From: an uncultured Clostridia bacterium
GTDB taxonomy: Bacteria > Bacillota > Clostridia > Peptostreptococcales > Acidaminobacteraceae
Assembly (NCBI GenBank): GCA_945950065.1
Contig: CAMFGQ010000099.1
Span: 1 to 5,119, forward strand
Direction: 5' to 3'
Length of the DNA: 5,119 bases
Shown: in pieces, positions 1 to 5,119 of the stretch
Numbering within the stretch: the stretch's first letter is position 1
Layout: every line of letters begins with the position of its first letter
Translations under genes and position numbers: made by a program
Notes under the pieces: model-generated
Databases searched by the model: none
The model's input: only the letters and a program-made list of their open reading frames with translations
What the model was told of the DNA's origin: nothing

Positions 1-858
1 AAGCTTGAACACTATGGTTCAGTGAACTTTATGAAGGCAGGCATACGCTATGCTCACGCAGTAACCACTGTATCGCGAACCTATGCTAGGGAGATTACCT
101 ATCCTTATTTTGGGGAGGGATTACACAATCTTCTGCAGCATCGACACGATAAACTGACAGGCATTGTCAATGGCATTGATTATGAGGTCTATAATCCCGC
201 TACAGATAAAGAACTCTGGGTCAACTATAATGCCAGTTTTCCCGAGAGACGCCTGGAGAATAAAACCAATCTACAAAAAGAACTGAATCTTGAAGTGGAT
301 GAGAGCATCCCCATGTTGGGGATGATTACACGTATTGTGGACAATAAAGGATTTGATTTACTCCTTTTTATCTTTGATGAGCTCATGGAACAAAAGCTTC
401 AGTTCGTTCTTCTTGGTAACGGTGAAGCTCAGTTGGAAGAAAGGGTAAAGGAATTGCAACAGCGGTATCCTGATCGTGTTCGTCTCCTCTTGGGCTTCGA
501 TGAAAACATGGCACGAAAGATCTATGGTTCCGCGGACATCTTCCTTATGCCTTCGCGTTTTGAGCCTTGTGGTTTAGGCCAACTGATTGCCATGCGTTAT
601 GGTAGTGTTCCCGTGGTACGTAAAACCGGAGGGCTTGCTGATACGGTAGAGCCCTACAACCGCTATACAGGAGAGGGCATGGGCTTTGCTTTTGAAAATT
701 ACAATGCCCATGAACTCCTCTTTGCCATTAAAGATGCCGTCTATCACTATCAAGATCCAAAGAAGTGGTGGAACATCGTAAGGCAAGGAATGGAACGAGA
801 TTCCAGTTGGAAAGAGTCAGCAGGTCAATATGTTCAACTCTACGAACAAATCAAATAA
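1..858 (+). CDS. glgA: Glycogen synthase, ADP-glucose type (GT5), 5'-partial
   Basis: This is the C-terminal 285 residues of bacterial glycogen synthase, which transfers glucose from ADP-glucose to the non-reducing end of alpha-1,4-glucan in the cytoplasm. The frame is open from the first base, so the gene starts outside the window; family members are about 475-480 aa, so roughly 190 residues are missing. The visible start is the end of the N-terminal Rossmann domain (VNFMKAGI, then TTVSRTYAREI). IVNGIDYEVYNP (55-66 of the visible part) leads into the second Rossmann domain. TRIVDNKGFDL contains R111 and K116, matching E. coli Arg300 and Lys305. RFEPCGLGQL contains E188, matching E. coli Glu377, with the same 72-residue Lys-to-Glu spacing. 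KTGGLADTV follows. All visible key residues are present, so the enzyme should be active. It overlaps pulA by 29 nt. ADP-glucose as donor is a family inference. Very sure of the family. Confidence 0.97.
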   Translation, partial: KLEHYGSVNFMKAGIRYAHAVTTVSRTYAREITYPYFGEGLHNLLQHRHDKLTGIVNGIDYEVYNPATDKELWVNYNASFPERRLENKTNLQKELNLEVDESIPMLGMITRIVDNKGFDLLLFIFDELMEQKLQFVLLGNGEAQLEERVKELQQRYPDRVRLLLGFDENMARKIYGSADIFLMPSRFEPCGLGQLIAMRYGSVPVVRKTGGLADTVEPYNRYTGEGMGFAFENYNAHELLFAIKDAVYHYQDPKKWWNIVRQGMERDSSWKESAGQYVQLYEQIK

Positions 859-2638
859 ACTAGGTGCCCACTACCAGGAAGGAAGATGGATTTTTCGTGT
901 GTTTTCGACCCATGAAGAGTTAGTGTTACGTCTCTTTCCTCATGTGGAGGGTTCAGAGTACAGGGAGTATCCCATGGAGAAACATGGAGATCTTTTTGTG
1001 CTTGAATTGGAAGAAGATCTTTTTGGCTATGGCTATGGCTATGTTCATCAAGGTCAGTTTGTTGTGGATCCCTACACGCTCTATGTTAGCCAAGGAGCTA
1101 GAAGGGGAATCCTTCTTGATCCAAGACAAGCAGATCCAGTGGGTTTTCGATCCCACCGAAGACCTCACTTATCCTATAAGGATGTGGTGGTCTATGAACA
1201 TCACCTCAGGGACTTTTCAGTGGATCCCCAGGCAAAATTTCGCTATCCAGGTAAATTTAAGTCTTTAACGGAAAGTCTTCGCCTCAAAGGATTTCCCATA
1301 GGAACAGACTACATGGCAAGCCTTGGGGTCACCCATGTCCATCTGCTTCCCATCACCCCCATTATGAGTTTAGAAGGGGAAGAGGGATACAATTGGGGAT
1401 ATGATCCAGAGTATTATTTTGCGCTACATAGAGGGTATTTGGTAGAGCCACAGGATCCTCTAAAGGGCATTGCTGAGGTCAAAGAAGCCATCATGCATCT
1501 ACATGGTATGGGTCTTGGCGTTGTGCTAGATGTAGTTTATAATCATACCTACTACACCAAAGAAAGTAGTTTTGAGCAACTTGCTCCAGGATACTATTAT
1601 CGGATGGAGGGTGAACGTTTCTTAAATGGCTCTGGAGTGGGAAATGAATTGGCTACAGAAAAGCACTATGTTCGAAAGCTTATTCTGGACAGCCTGATCT
1701 ACTGGGTGGAGGAGTATAAGGTAGATGGCTTCCGCTTCGACCTTTGGGGGCTCATGGATCAGGAAACGGTTCTTGAAATCTGTCAAGAGTTAAGGAAGCT
1801 CTATCCCAATATCCTGCTCTATGGCGAACCCTGGGGCAATGGTTGGACACCTAGCACCATGTTAAGTTATGGTTTTCAATCCAATAAAGATTTCTCCCTA
1901 TTTAACGACTGTTATCGTGATGGCCTTAGGGGTAAGAATGACGATAGTTCAAAGGGTTATGTTCAAGGGAGCATTTTGGGTAGAGACCATGTCTTGACCG
2001 GGATTGTTGGAGACATTGGTTTTTCACAAGGGATCCGAGGTAAGGTAGCTCAACCCTGGGAGACCATGGGATACATGAGTTGCCATGACAATCTCATTCT
2101 TCTCGATAAACTGATCCTCAGTACAAGAGAAGATCTCGATGTACTACGCAAAAGAACGGCCTTAGGTTTTTCCATTCAGCTTCTAAGCTTTGGGAATACC
2201 TTTATTCACTCCGGTACAGAATTTATGCGTAGTAAGACCATGGATAAGAATAGTTATGCCTCAGGGGACATCATCAATATGATACGCTGGAAACAGCGTG
2301 TGGAAGAGAAGGAACTGGTCAGTCTGGTCATGGGCCTTTTGGCTCTAAGGAGACGGTTTAAGTTCTTTACCAGCTTTACTGCCCAGGAGATTCGAAAGAA
2401 GATCTTTTTCTATCTAGAAGCACCCATGATTTATTTTAGGGTGGATCTAGGAGAGGAAGAGGTCTATATCGGACACAATCCTACCCTTGAAGTGCAGGAC
2501 CTTCCCTTTGGAGAAGGCGTTTACTATTTGTTCAATCACACAGTCGATCTTGACGGACAAAAGATGTTAAAAGAAACCATAGCACCCCTAGAGTCGGTGC
2601 TCATGACAAGGAGGAAAGATGAGTCATTTTCATATTGA
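830..2638 (+). CDS. pulA: Type I pullulanase / glycogen debranching enzyme (GH13)
   Basis: This 602-residue GH13 enzyme is predicted to hydrolyse alpha-1,6 branch points in glycogen-type glucans. An N-terminal CBM48-like beta domain (about 11-90, beginning LGAHYQEG) precedes the TIM barrel (about 115-500) and a small C-terminal beta domain. The type I pullulanase signature YNWGYDP is at 187-193. GH13 region I is DVVYNH (234-239), region II is GFRFD with nucleophile D304, region III is YGEPW with acid/base E333, and region IV is SCHDN with D420. There is no signal peptide, S-layer or CBM41 module and it is shorter than B. subtilis AmyX (about 718 aa), which fits an intracellular role beside glgA. 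The start at 830 lies inside glgA with only a weak AGG (822-824) upstream. It is kept because the conserved domain begins only 10 residues later and no other in-frame start fits. It overlaps deoD by 20 nt. The branch specificity is inferred from the signature. Confidence 0.94.
   Translation: MFNSTNKSNKLGAHYQEGRWIFRVFSTHEELVLRLFPHVEGSEYREYPMEKHGDLFVLELEEDLFGYGYGYVHQGQFVVDPYTLYVSQGARRGILLDPRQADPVGFRSHRRPHLSYKDVVVYEHHLRDFSVDPQAKFRYPGKFKSLTESLRLKGFPIGTDYMASLGVTHVHLLPITPIMSLEGEEGYNWGYDPEYYFALHRGYLVEPQDPLKGIAEVKEAIMHLHGMGLGVVLDVVYNHTYYTKESSFEQLAPGYYYRMEGERFLNGSGVGNELATEKHYVRKLILDSLIYWVEEYKVDGFRFDLWGLMDQETVLEICQELRKLYPNILLYGEPWGNGWTPSTMLSYGFQSNKDFSLFNDCYRDGLRGKNDDSSKGYVQGSILGRDHVLTGIVGDIGFSQGIRGKVAQPWETMGYMSCHDNLILLDKLILSTREDLDVLRKRTALGFSIQLLSFGNTFIHSGTEFMRSKTMDKNSYASGDIINMIRWKQRVEEKELVSLVMGLLALRRRFKFFTSFTAQEIRKKIFFYLEAPMIYFRVDLGEEEVYIGHNPTLEVQDLPFGEGVYYLFNHTVDLDGQKMLKETIAPLESVLMTRRKDESFSY
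1025..1042 (+). repeat. Hexanucleotide tandem repeat (GGCTAT)x3 within pulA
   Basis: Three perfect copies of GGCTAT encode Gly-Tyr-Gly-Tyr-Gly-Tyr at residues 66-71 of the pullulanase, in the CBM48-like domain. The unit is two codons, so slippage would change length without a frameshift. Related enzymes often have a G-x-Y/F turn here, so the repeat may simply be codon coincidence. Confidence 0.7.
2609..2615 (+). promoter_or_regulatory. Ribosome binding site of deoD
   Basis: AGGAGGA lies inside the end of pulA, with 4 nt between GGAGG and the ATG at 2619. This near-consensus Shine-Dalgarno site fixes the deoD start even though it overlaps the upstream coding sequence. It suggests deoD can recruit ribosomes itself rather than relying only on coupling to pulA. 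Confidence 0.85.
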
Positions 2639-3317
2639 GGCAAATAAGGGTGATATAGCAGAATTTGTTTTGCTACCTGGAGATCCACTACGTGCTAAGT
2701 TCATTGCAGAAACCTATTTGGAAGATGTAAAACAGTACAACACCGTTCGTGGCATGCTAGGGTTTACAGGTACCTATAAAGGAAAGCGCGTTTCTGTTCA
2801 AGGAACAGGGATGGGTATGCCTTCAGCGGGAATTTACATTCATGAACTGATCCATGAGTATGGATGTAAAAAACTGGTTCGTGTAGGTTCCTGTGGCGGA
2901 ATTGGTCGCAATGTTAAACTAAGAGATGTTATCATTGGGATTAGTGCATGTACCAACTCCAAAATGGTCGAAAGACGTTTCTTTGGACATACCTATGCCC
3001 CTACAGCATGCTTTGAGCTTGCCTACAATGCCTACAACAAAGCAAAAGAGATGGGTGTCAATGTTCATGTTGGTCCACTGTTATCTAGTGATATGTTCTA
3101 TGATGACACTGGCGAAGATATTATGCGCTGGGCAGAGTATGGTGTTCTAGGTGTAGAAATGGAAGCAGCTGAACTCCTAACGCAAGCGAAGAAAAATGAT
3201 GTACAGGCACTATGTATTTGTACAGTATCTGATATGATAACTACAGGTGAAGTCACTACTTCCCAAGAAAGACAAGAAACCTTTACGCAAATGATGGAGA
3301 TTGCTTTGGAACTATAA
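2619..3317 (+). CDS. deoD: Purine nucleoside phosphorylase, DeoD type
   Basis: This 232-residue enzyme is predicted to phosphorolyse purine (deoxy)nucleosides to free base and (deoxy)ribose-1-phosphate in cytoplasmic purine salvage. It is closely similar in plan to the hexameric E. coli DeoD (239 aa). LLPGDPLRAKFIAETYLED (18-36) supplies phosphate-site G21 and R25, and VRVGSCGG (87-94) supplies R88 and S91. H5 matches the His donated across the subunit interface, GMGMPS is at 64-69, and the base/ribose-binding VEMEAAEL is at 179-186. The catalytic pair is D205 in TVSDM and R218 in QER, equivalent to E. coli Asp204 and Arg217. The residue after the catalytic Asp is Met where most family members have His. 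The C-terminus ends MMEIALEL, lacking the short E. coli tail. It sits between pulA and mgtE, overlapping the former, and so is probably co-transcribed. No pathway link to glycogen is evident. Confidence 0.96.
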   Translation: MSHFHIEANKGDIAEFVLLPGDPLRAKFIAETYLEDVKQYNTVRGMLGFTGTYKGKRVSVQGTGMGMPSAGIYIHELIHEYGCKKLVRVGSCGGIGRNVKLRDVIIGISACTNSKMVERRFFGHTYAPTACFELAYNAYNKAKEMGVNVHVGPLLSSDMFYDDTGEDIMRWAEYGVLGVEMEAAELLTQAKKNDVQALCICTVSDMITTGEVTTSQERQETFTQMMEIALEL

Positions 3318-3334
3318 ATCATTACCCTGTGACG

Positions 3335-3343
3335 AGAAGGAGA
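3335..3343 (+). promoter_or_regulatory. Ribosome binding site of mgtE
   Basis: AGAAGGAGA lies in the 30-nt gap between deoD and mgtE, with 5 nt between AAGGAG and the ATG at 3348. It supports that ATG as the mgtE start. The gap is too short to hold an M-box or other magnesium riboswitch. Confidence 0.8.
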
Positions 3344-3347
3344 CCCT

Positions 3348-4685
3348 ATGACCTACCAAGAACTATTGGACATGATCCGCAACAAAGAATACTGGCGTCT
3401 GAAGGAGGAGCTTGAACTCCTCAATGAAGCAGATATTGCTGAGTACGTAGATGAACTGAATACTGTGGATACGCTTTTGGTGTTTAGGCTACTGAGTAAA
3501 GAGAAGGCAGCCCTTGTGTTTGCTGAGTTTAGTCGAGCCACCCAAAATGAAATCGCCACAGGAATAACCGAGGGAGAGCTTTCGACGGTCTTGGAAGATC
3601 TCTATTTTGACGACATGATTGATGCCTTGGAAGACTTACCCTCGAATCTCGTAAAAAAATTAATTCAGAAAACGACGCCTGAAAAACGGAAAATGATCAA
3701 TCAGTTCTTAGGCTATCCAGAAGATTCAGCCGGTAGCATCATGACCATTGAGTTCGTCAGACTCCATAAAAAAATGACGGTGGGAGAGGCCTTGGCTCAT
3801 ATAAAAGAGACAGGCCTAGATAGGGAGACGGTGTATACCAACTATATTACGGATTCCACCAACCATCTAGAGGGAATCATTTCTCTGCGTAAACTGGTGA
3901 TTTCTGATGATAATGAAGTCTTAGAAGACATCATGGAATCAGATGTTGTCTTTGTTCATACCGATGATGACCAAGAAGAAGTTGCTTCTCTCTTTAATAA
4001 ATACGGTTATCTTGCTCTTCCTGTTGTTGACAGTGAGCACCGCTTAACCGGTATCATCACGGTAGATGATATTTTGGAGATCATTCAGGAAGAGAATACG
4101 GAAGACTTTGAAAAGATGGCAGCTATCTCACCTACGGAAGAAGAGTATTTGGACCTCTCTGCTTTTGGTCATGCCATGAAGAGGATCCCTTGGCTCCTCA
4201 TCCTGATGATTTCTGCTACAGTTACAGGAAGCATCATTCAAAACTACGAATCAGCTCTTGAAAAGATGGCGATTTTGACCAGCTTTATTCCCATGCTTAT
4301 GGATACTGGTGGTAACACAGGAAGTCAGGCATCAACACTGGTCATTCGGGGTCTTGCTCTGGGTGAAATTGAGTTTAGTGATCTCTTTAAAGTCCTCTGG
4401 AAAGAGTTTCAAACTTCTATTATTATTGCAGTTATTCTAGCAGTAGTGAACTTTGGACGATTGATGATCTTTGGCAAAGTAGATGCACTTGTTGCCTTGA
4501 CGGTGAGTCTATCTCTTATCCTAACTGTTATCACGGCTAAGTTTATTGGTGCAACGCTCCCCATGGTTGCAGCCAAATTAAAAATGGACCCGGCCATTAT
4601 GGCAGGTCCACTGATTACCACCATCGTGGATGCGACCTCTCTGGTTGGTTACTTCTTCCTCTGTACAACTCTACTGGGACTGTAA
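3348..4685 (+). CDS. mgtE: Magnesium channel/transporter MgtE
   Basis: This 445-residue inner-membrane protein is predicted to import Mg2+ as a homodimer gated by cytoplasmic Mg2+ sensing, as known for Thermus thermophilus MgtE (450 aa). The order is an acidic helical N domain (about 1-128) ending in the hallmark PEDSAGSIMT (124-133), then two CBS domains (about 132-195 and 197-250; the second has LTGIITVDDILEII, 233-246). A linker/plug-helix region (about 255-272) leads into five predicted membrane segments (about 272-290, 303-330, 346-366, 374-398, 415-443). The MDTGGNTGSQAS motif (318-329) and DPAIMAGPLITTIVDA (414-429) are classic for the pore domain. D428 sits in the last helix, where T. 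thermophilus has its Mg2+-selecting Asp432. It is full length with no broken motif. It has no Mg-responsive leader of its own and is most likely read from the upstream operon. Confidence 0.97.
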   Translation: MTYQELLDMIRNKEYWRLKEELELLNEADIAEYVDELNTVDTLLVFRLLSKEKAALVFAEFSRATQNEIATGITEGELSTVLEDLYFDDMIDALEDLPSNLVKKLIQKTTPEKRKMINQFLGYPEDSAGSIMTIEFVRLHKKMTVGEALAHIKETGLDRETVYTNYITDSTNHLEGIISLRKLVISDDNEVLEDIMESDVVFVHTDDDQEEVASLFNKYGYLALPVVDSEHRLTGIITVDDILEIIQEENTEDFEKMAAISPTEEEYLDLSAFGHAMKRIPWLLILMISATVTGSIIQNYESALEKMAILTSFIPMLMDTGGNTGSQASTLVIRGLALGEIEFSDLFKVLWKEFQTSIIIAVILAVVNFGRLMIFGKVDALVALTVSLSLILTVITAKFIGATLPMVAAKLKMDPAIMAGPLITTIVDATSLVGYFFLCTTLLGL

Positions 4686-4688
4686 CAA

Positions 4689-4743
4689 CTAGGAATACTT
4701 GATCATAGCACTTCCTCTTTTAGACCTAGATGCGTATTCTAGG
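4689..4743 (+). repeat. Intergenic inverted repeats upstream of the PC4-family gene
   Basis: The 75-nt gap after mgtE holds CCTAGA (4725-4730) and TCTAGG (4738-4743), a perfect 6-bp inverted repeat with a 7-nt loop ending 4 nt before the Shine-Dalgarno site. An alternative pairing joins GAATAC (4693-4698) to GTATTC (4734-4739), and CTAGG (4689-4693) can also pair with CCTAG (4725-4729). These pairings exclude one another. There is no U tract, so this is not a standard terminator. It could be a small leader structure or chance; arms this short carry little weight. Confidence 0.3.
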
Positions 4744-4747
4744 GATG

Positions 4748-4756
4748 AAAGGAGGT
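4748..4756 (+). promoter_or_regulatory. Ribosome binding site deciding the GTG start of the PC4-family gene
   Basis: AAAGGAGGT is an essentially perfect anti-16S match, with 5 nt between GGAGG and the GTG at 4761. It decides in favour of this non-ATG start, since there is no in-frame ATG at the beginning of the conserved domain. Confidence 0.88.
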
Positions 4757-4760
4757 TGCA

Positions 4761-4976
4761 GTGAGTATACATTATGAAATTGTTCGCCCAGGTGGCGTCC
4801 TCAGTGTCTCAGAAAGTGGCTGGACCAAGGAGTTCAACTTAGTTAGTTTTAATCATTTAGAACCCAAGTATGATATCCGGGAGTGGAGTCCGGACAAGAG
4901 AAAGATGAGTAAGGGAGTTCGTCTAACCAAAGAAGAGTTGGAAAAACTTCATGAACTATTAAGTGAAACGGTTTAA
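4761..4976 (+). CDS. PC4/YdbC-family ssDNA-binding protein
   Basis: This 71-residue protein belongs to the YdbC family of bacterial homologues of the eukaryotic transcription coactivator PC4 (p15). Family knowledge: the Lactococcus lactis YdbC forms a PC4-like homodimer that binds single-stranded nucleic acid, but its physiological role is unsettled. Visible family features are the N-terminal strand HYEIVRPGGVLSVSESG, the strand WTKEFNLVSF (21-30), PKYDIREWSPD (35-45), KMSKGVRLT (48-56), and a final amphipathic helix KEELEKLHELLSE that would form the dimer interface. The length equals the single domain, so nothing is missing. Translation starts at GTG with a very strong Shine-Dalgarno site. 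It lies 75 nt downstream of mgtE without an intervening terminator, so it may be read from the same transcript or from a promoter not recognised here. Its TAA stop lies inside the stem of the hairpin that follows. Family assignment is sure; the cellular role is not. Confidence 0.9.
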   Translation: MSIHYEIVRPGGVLSVSESGWTKEFNLVSFNHLEPKYDIREWSPDKRKMSKGVRLTKEELEKLHELLSETV

Positions 4977-5000
4977 GGGATCGGCAGTGCCGATCCCTTA
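4974..5000 (+). terminator. Perfect 13-bp inverted repeat at the end of the PC4-family gene, terminator-like without U tract
   Basis: The arms 4974-4986 and 4988-5000 are perfect reverse complements around one base. As RNA this gives a stem of about 10-11 bp (TAAGGGATCGG pairing with CCGATCCCTTA) with a small loop. The 5' arm begins with the TAA stop codon of the upstream gene. The sequence after it (CCCTATGC) is not T-rich, so by itself it is not a canonical intrinsic terminator. It may protect the 3' end of the mRNA, act together with the next hairpin, or be a palindromic protein-binding site. Confidence 0.5.
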
Positions 5001-5014
5001 CCCTATGCAAAGAA

Positions 5015-5037
5015 AAAAGTGGACTAGGTCCACTTTT
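5015..5037. terminator. Bidirectional intrinsic terminator between convergent genes
   Basis: AAAAGTGGAC (5015-5024) and GTCCACTTTT (5028-5037) form a perfect 10-bp inverted repeat around the 3-nt loop TAG. On the plus strand the stem ends in TTTT then GT. On the minus strand the U tract is longer (TTTTTT followed by CTTTGC), so termination should be stronger for the gene entering from the right. The position between two converging coding sequences fits a shared terminator. The GC part of the stem is only 6 bp, so efficiency is uncertain. Confidence 0.75.
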
Positions 5038-5052
5038 GTCAGATGATTCAGA

Positions 5053-5119
5053 TTATTCTTCTGTTTCTTCTGGTGCTTCTTCAGCTTCTGGAGCTTCTTC
5101 AGCAGCTGGTGCATCAGCA
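5053..5119 (-). CDS. C-terminal Ala/Glu/Pro-rich tail of an unidentified protein, partial
   Basis: Reading the minus strand from the right edge, 21 codons end at TAA (complement of 5053-5055): ADAPAAEEAPEAEEAPEE, then TEE. This is a low-complexity acidic tail built from Ala, Glu and Pro. Such tails are common at the C-termini of some ribosomal proteins (for example S2 or the L25/Ctc family) and other abundant proteins, but there is not enough sequence to choose among them. Support for a real gene is the uninterrupted frame, the compositional bias typical of such tails, and a good U-tract terminator directly downstream at 5037-5015. The rest of the gene lies beyond the window. Confidence 0.65.
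   Translation of the reverse strand, partial: ADAPAAEEAPEAEEAPEETEE
5066..5101 (-). repeat. Two-copy 18-bp tandem repeat in the acidic tail
   Basis: On the minus strand the coding sequence runs GAAGAAGCTCCAGAAGCT, then GAAGAAGCACCAGAAGAA, i.e. EEAPEA followed by EEAPEE. The 18-nt unit is repeated with three base differences. In-frame repeat expansion is a plausible origin of the tail. Confidence 0.6.

Noticed and set aside
1..6. Window begins exactly with a HindIII site (AAGCTT)
   Set aside because: The same hexamer recurs inside the window (for example near 395 and 2185), and a six-base coincidence says nothing about biology or cloning origin.
574..786. Minus-strand open frame of 70 codons opposite glgA
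   Set aside because: It lies wholly within the well-conserved glgA catalytic region, has no recognisable domain and is best explained as a shadow frame.
942..1268. Open frames on both strands (108 codons plus, 71 codons minus) within pulA
   Set aside because: Both fall inside the conserved pullulanase frame, have no SD and no recognisable composition or motif.
2926..3322. Alternative-frame plus and minus ORFs within deoD
   Set aside because: The deoD frame carries all family motifs; the others are shadows with no initiation signal or family match that I can see.
3353..3559. Ser-rich minus-strand frame opposite the start of mgtE
   Set aside because: The Ser richness is the reverse complement of Glu/Leu-rich helical codons in the MgtE N domain.
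4409..4624. Minus-strand hydrophobic frame opposite the mgtE membrane domain
   Set aside because: Hydrophobic composition is the mirror of the membrane-helix codons; no SD and wholly inside mgtE.
4699..4740. Possible promoter upstream of the PC4-family gene (TTGATC at 4699, TATTCT at 4735)
   Set aside because: The spacing is 30 nt instead of about 17, and no good -10 box lies at the right distance from TTGATC or -35 box before TATTCT.
5043..5058. Imperfect direct repeat AGATGATTC / AGATTATTC
   Set aside because: It is only nine bases with a mismatch, spans the stop region of the minus-strand gene and has no sign of function.
1..5119. Search by eye for CRISPR, transposase, tRNA, phage or defence genes and frameshifts
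   Set aside because: None was seen; each coding frame is intact and of household type, and composition looks even across the window.

Overview
The window reads as an ordinary chromosomal segment of a Bacillota (Firmicutes) bacterium, most likely a clostridium-like or related low-to-mid GC anaerobe. The basis is strong AAGGAGG-type Shine-Dalgarno sites, tight same-strand packing with overlapping genes, a YdbC-type PC4 protein, and the pairing of bacterial glycogen synthase with a short cytoplasmic type I pullulanase. TGA is used as a stop and TGG for Trp, so the code is standard. The species cannot be named from the sequence alone.

Layout: positions 1-858 hold the C-terminal ~60% of glycogen synthase (glgA, 5' end outside the window). 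A type I pullulanase/debranching enzyme (pulA, 830-2638) follows and overlaps glgA by 29 nt. A DeoD-type purine nucleoside phosphorylase (2619-3317) overlaps pulA by 20 nt. After 30 nt comes the magnesium channel/transporter mgtE (3348-4685). After a 75-nt gap with weak inverted repeats there is a GTG-started 71-codon gene for a PC4/YdbC-family single-stranded-nucleic-acid-binding protein (4761-4976). Two perfect hairpins follow (4974-5000 and 5015-5037); the second looks like a bidirectional terminator. The window ends in the last 21 codons of a minus-strand gene with an Ala/Glu/Pro-rich tail, so transcription is convergent there.

How the genes work together: glgA and pulA form a coherent glycogen module, with GlgA extending alpha-1,4 chains from ADP-glucose and the pullulanase removing alpha-1,6 branches. 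The deoD and mgtE genes look like operon passengers tied in by overlap or short spacing, with no obvious shared pathway. No internal promoter or terminator was found between glgA and mgtE, so one transcript probably covers at least these four genes. The PC4 gene may be on it too.

I found no mobile element, CRISPR array, tRNA, rRNA, riboswitch or clear novel system. The points worth a second look are modest: overlapping starts with a weak SD at pulA, a Met in place of the usual His after the catalytic Asp of DeoD, substitutions in the pullulanase HDN motif, the double hairpin with a stop codon embedded in the first stem, and the repeat-built acidic tail at the right edge.
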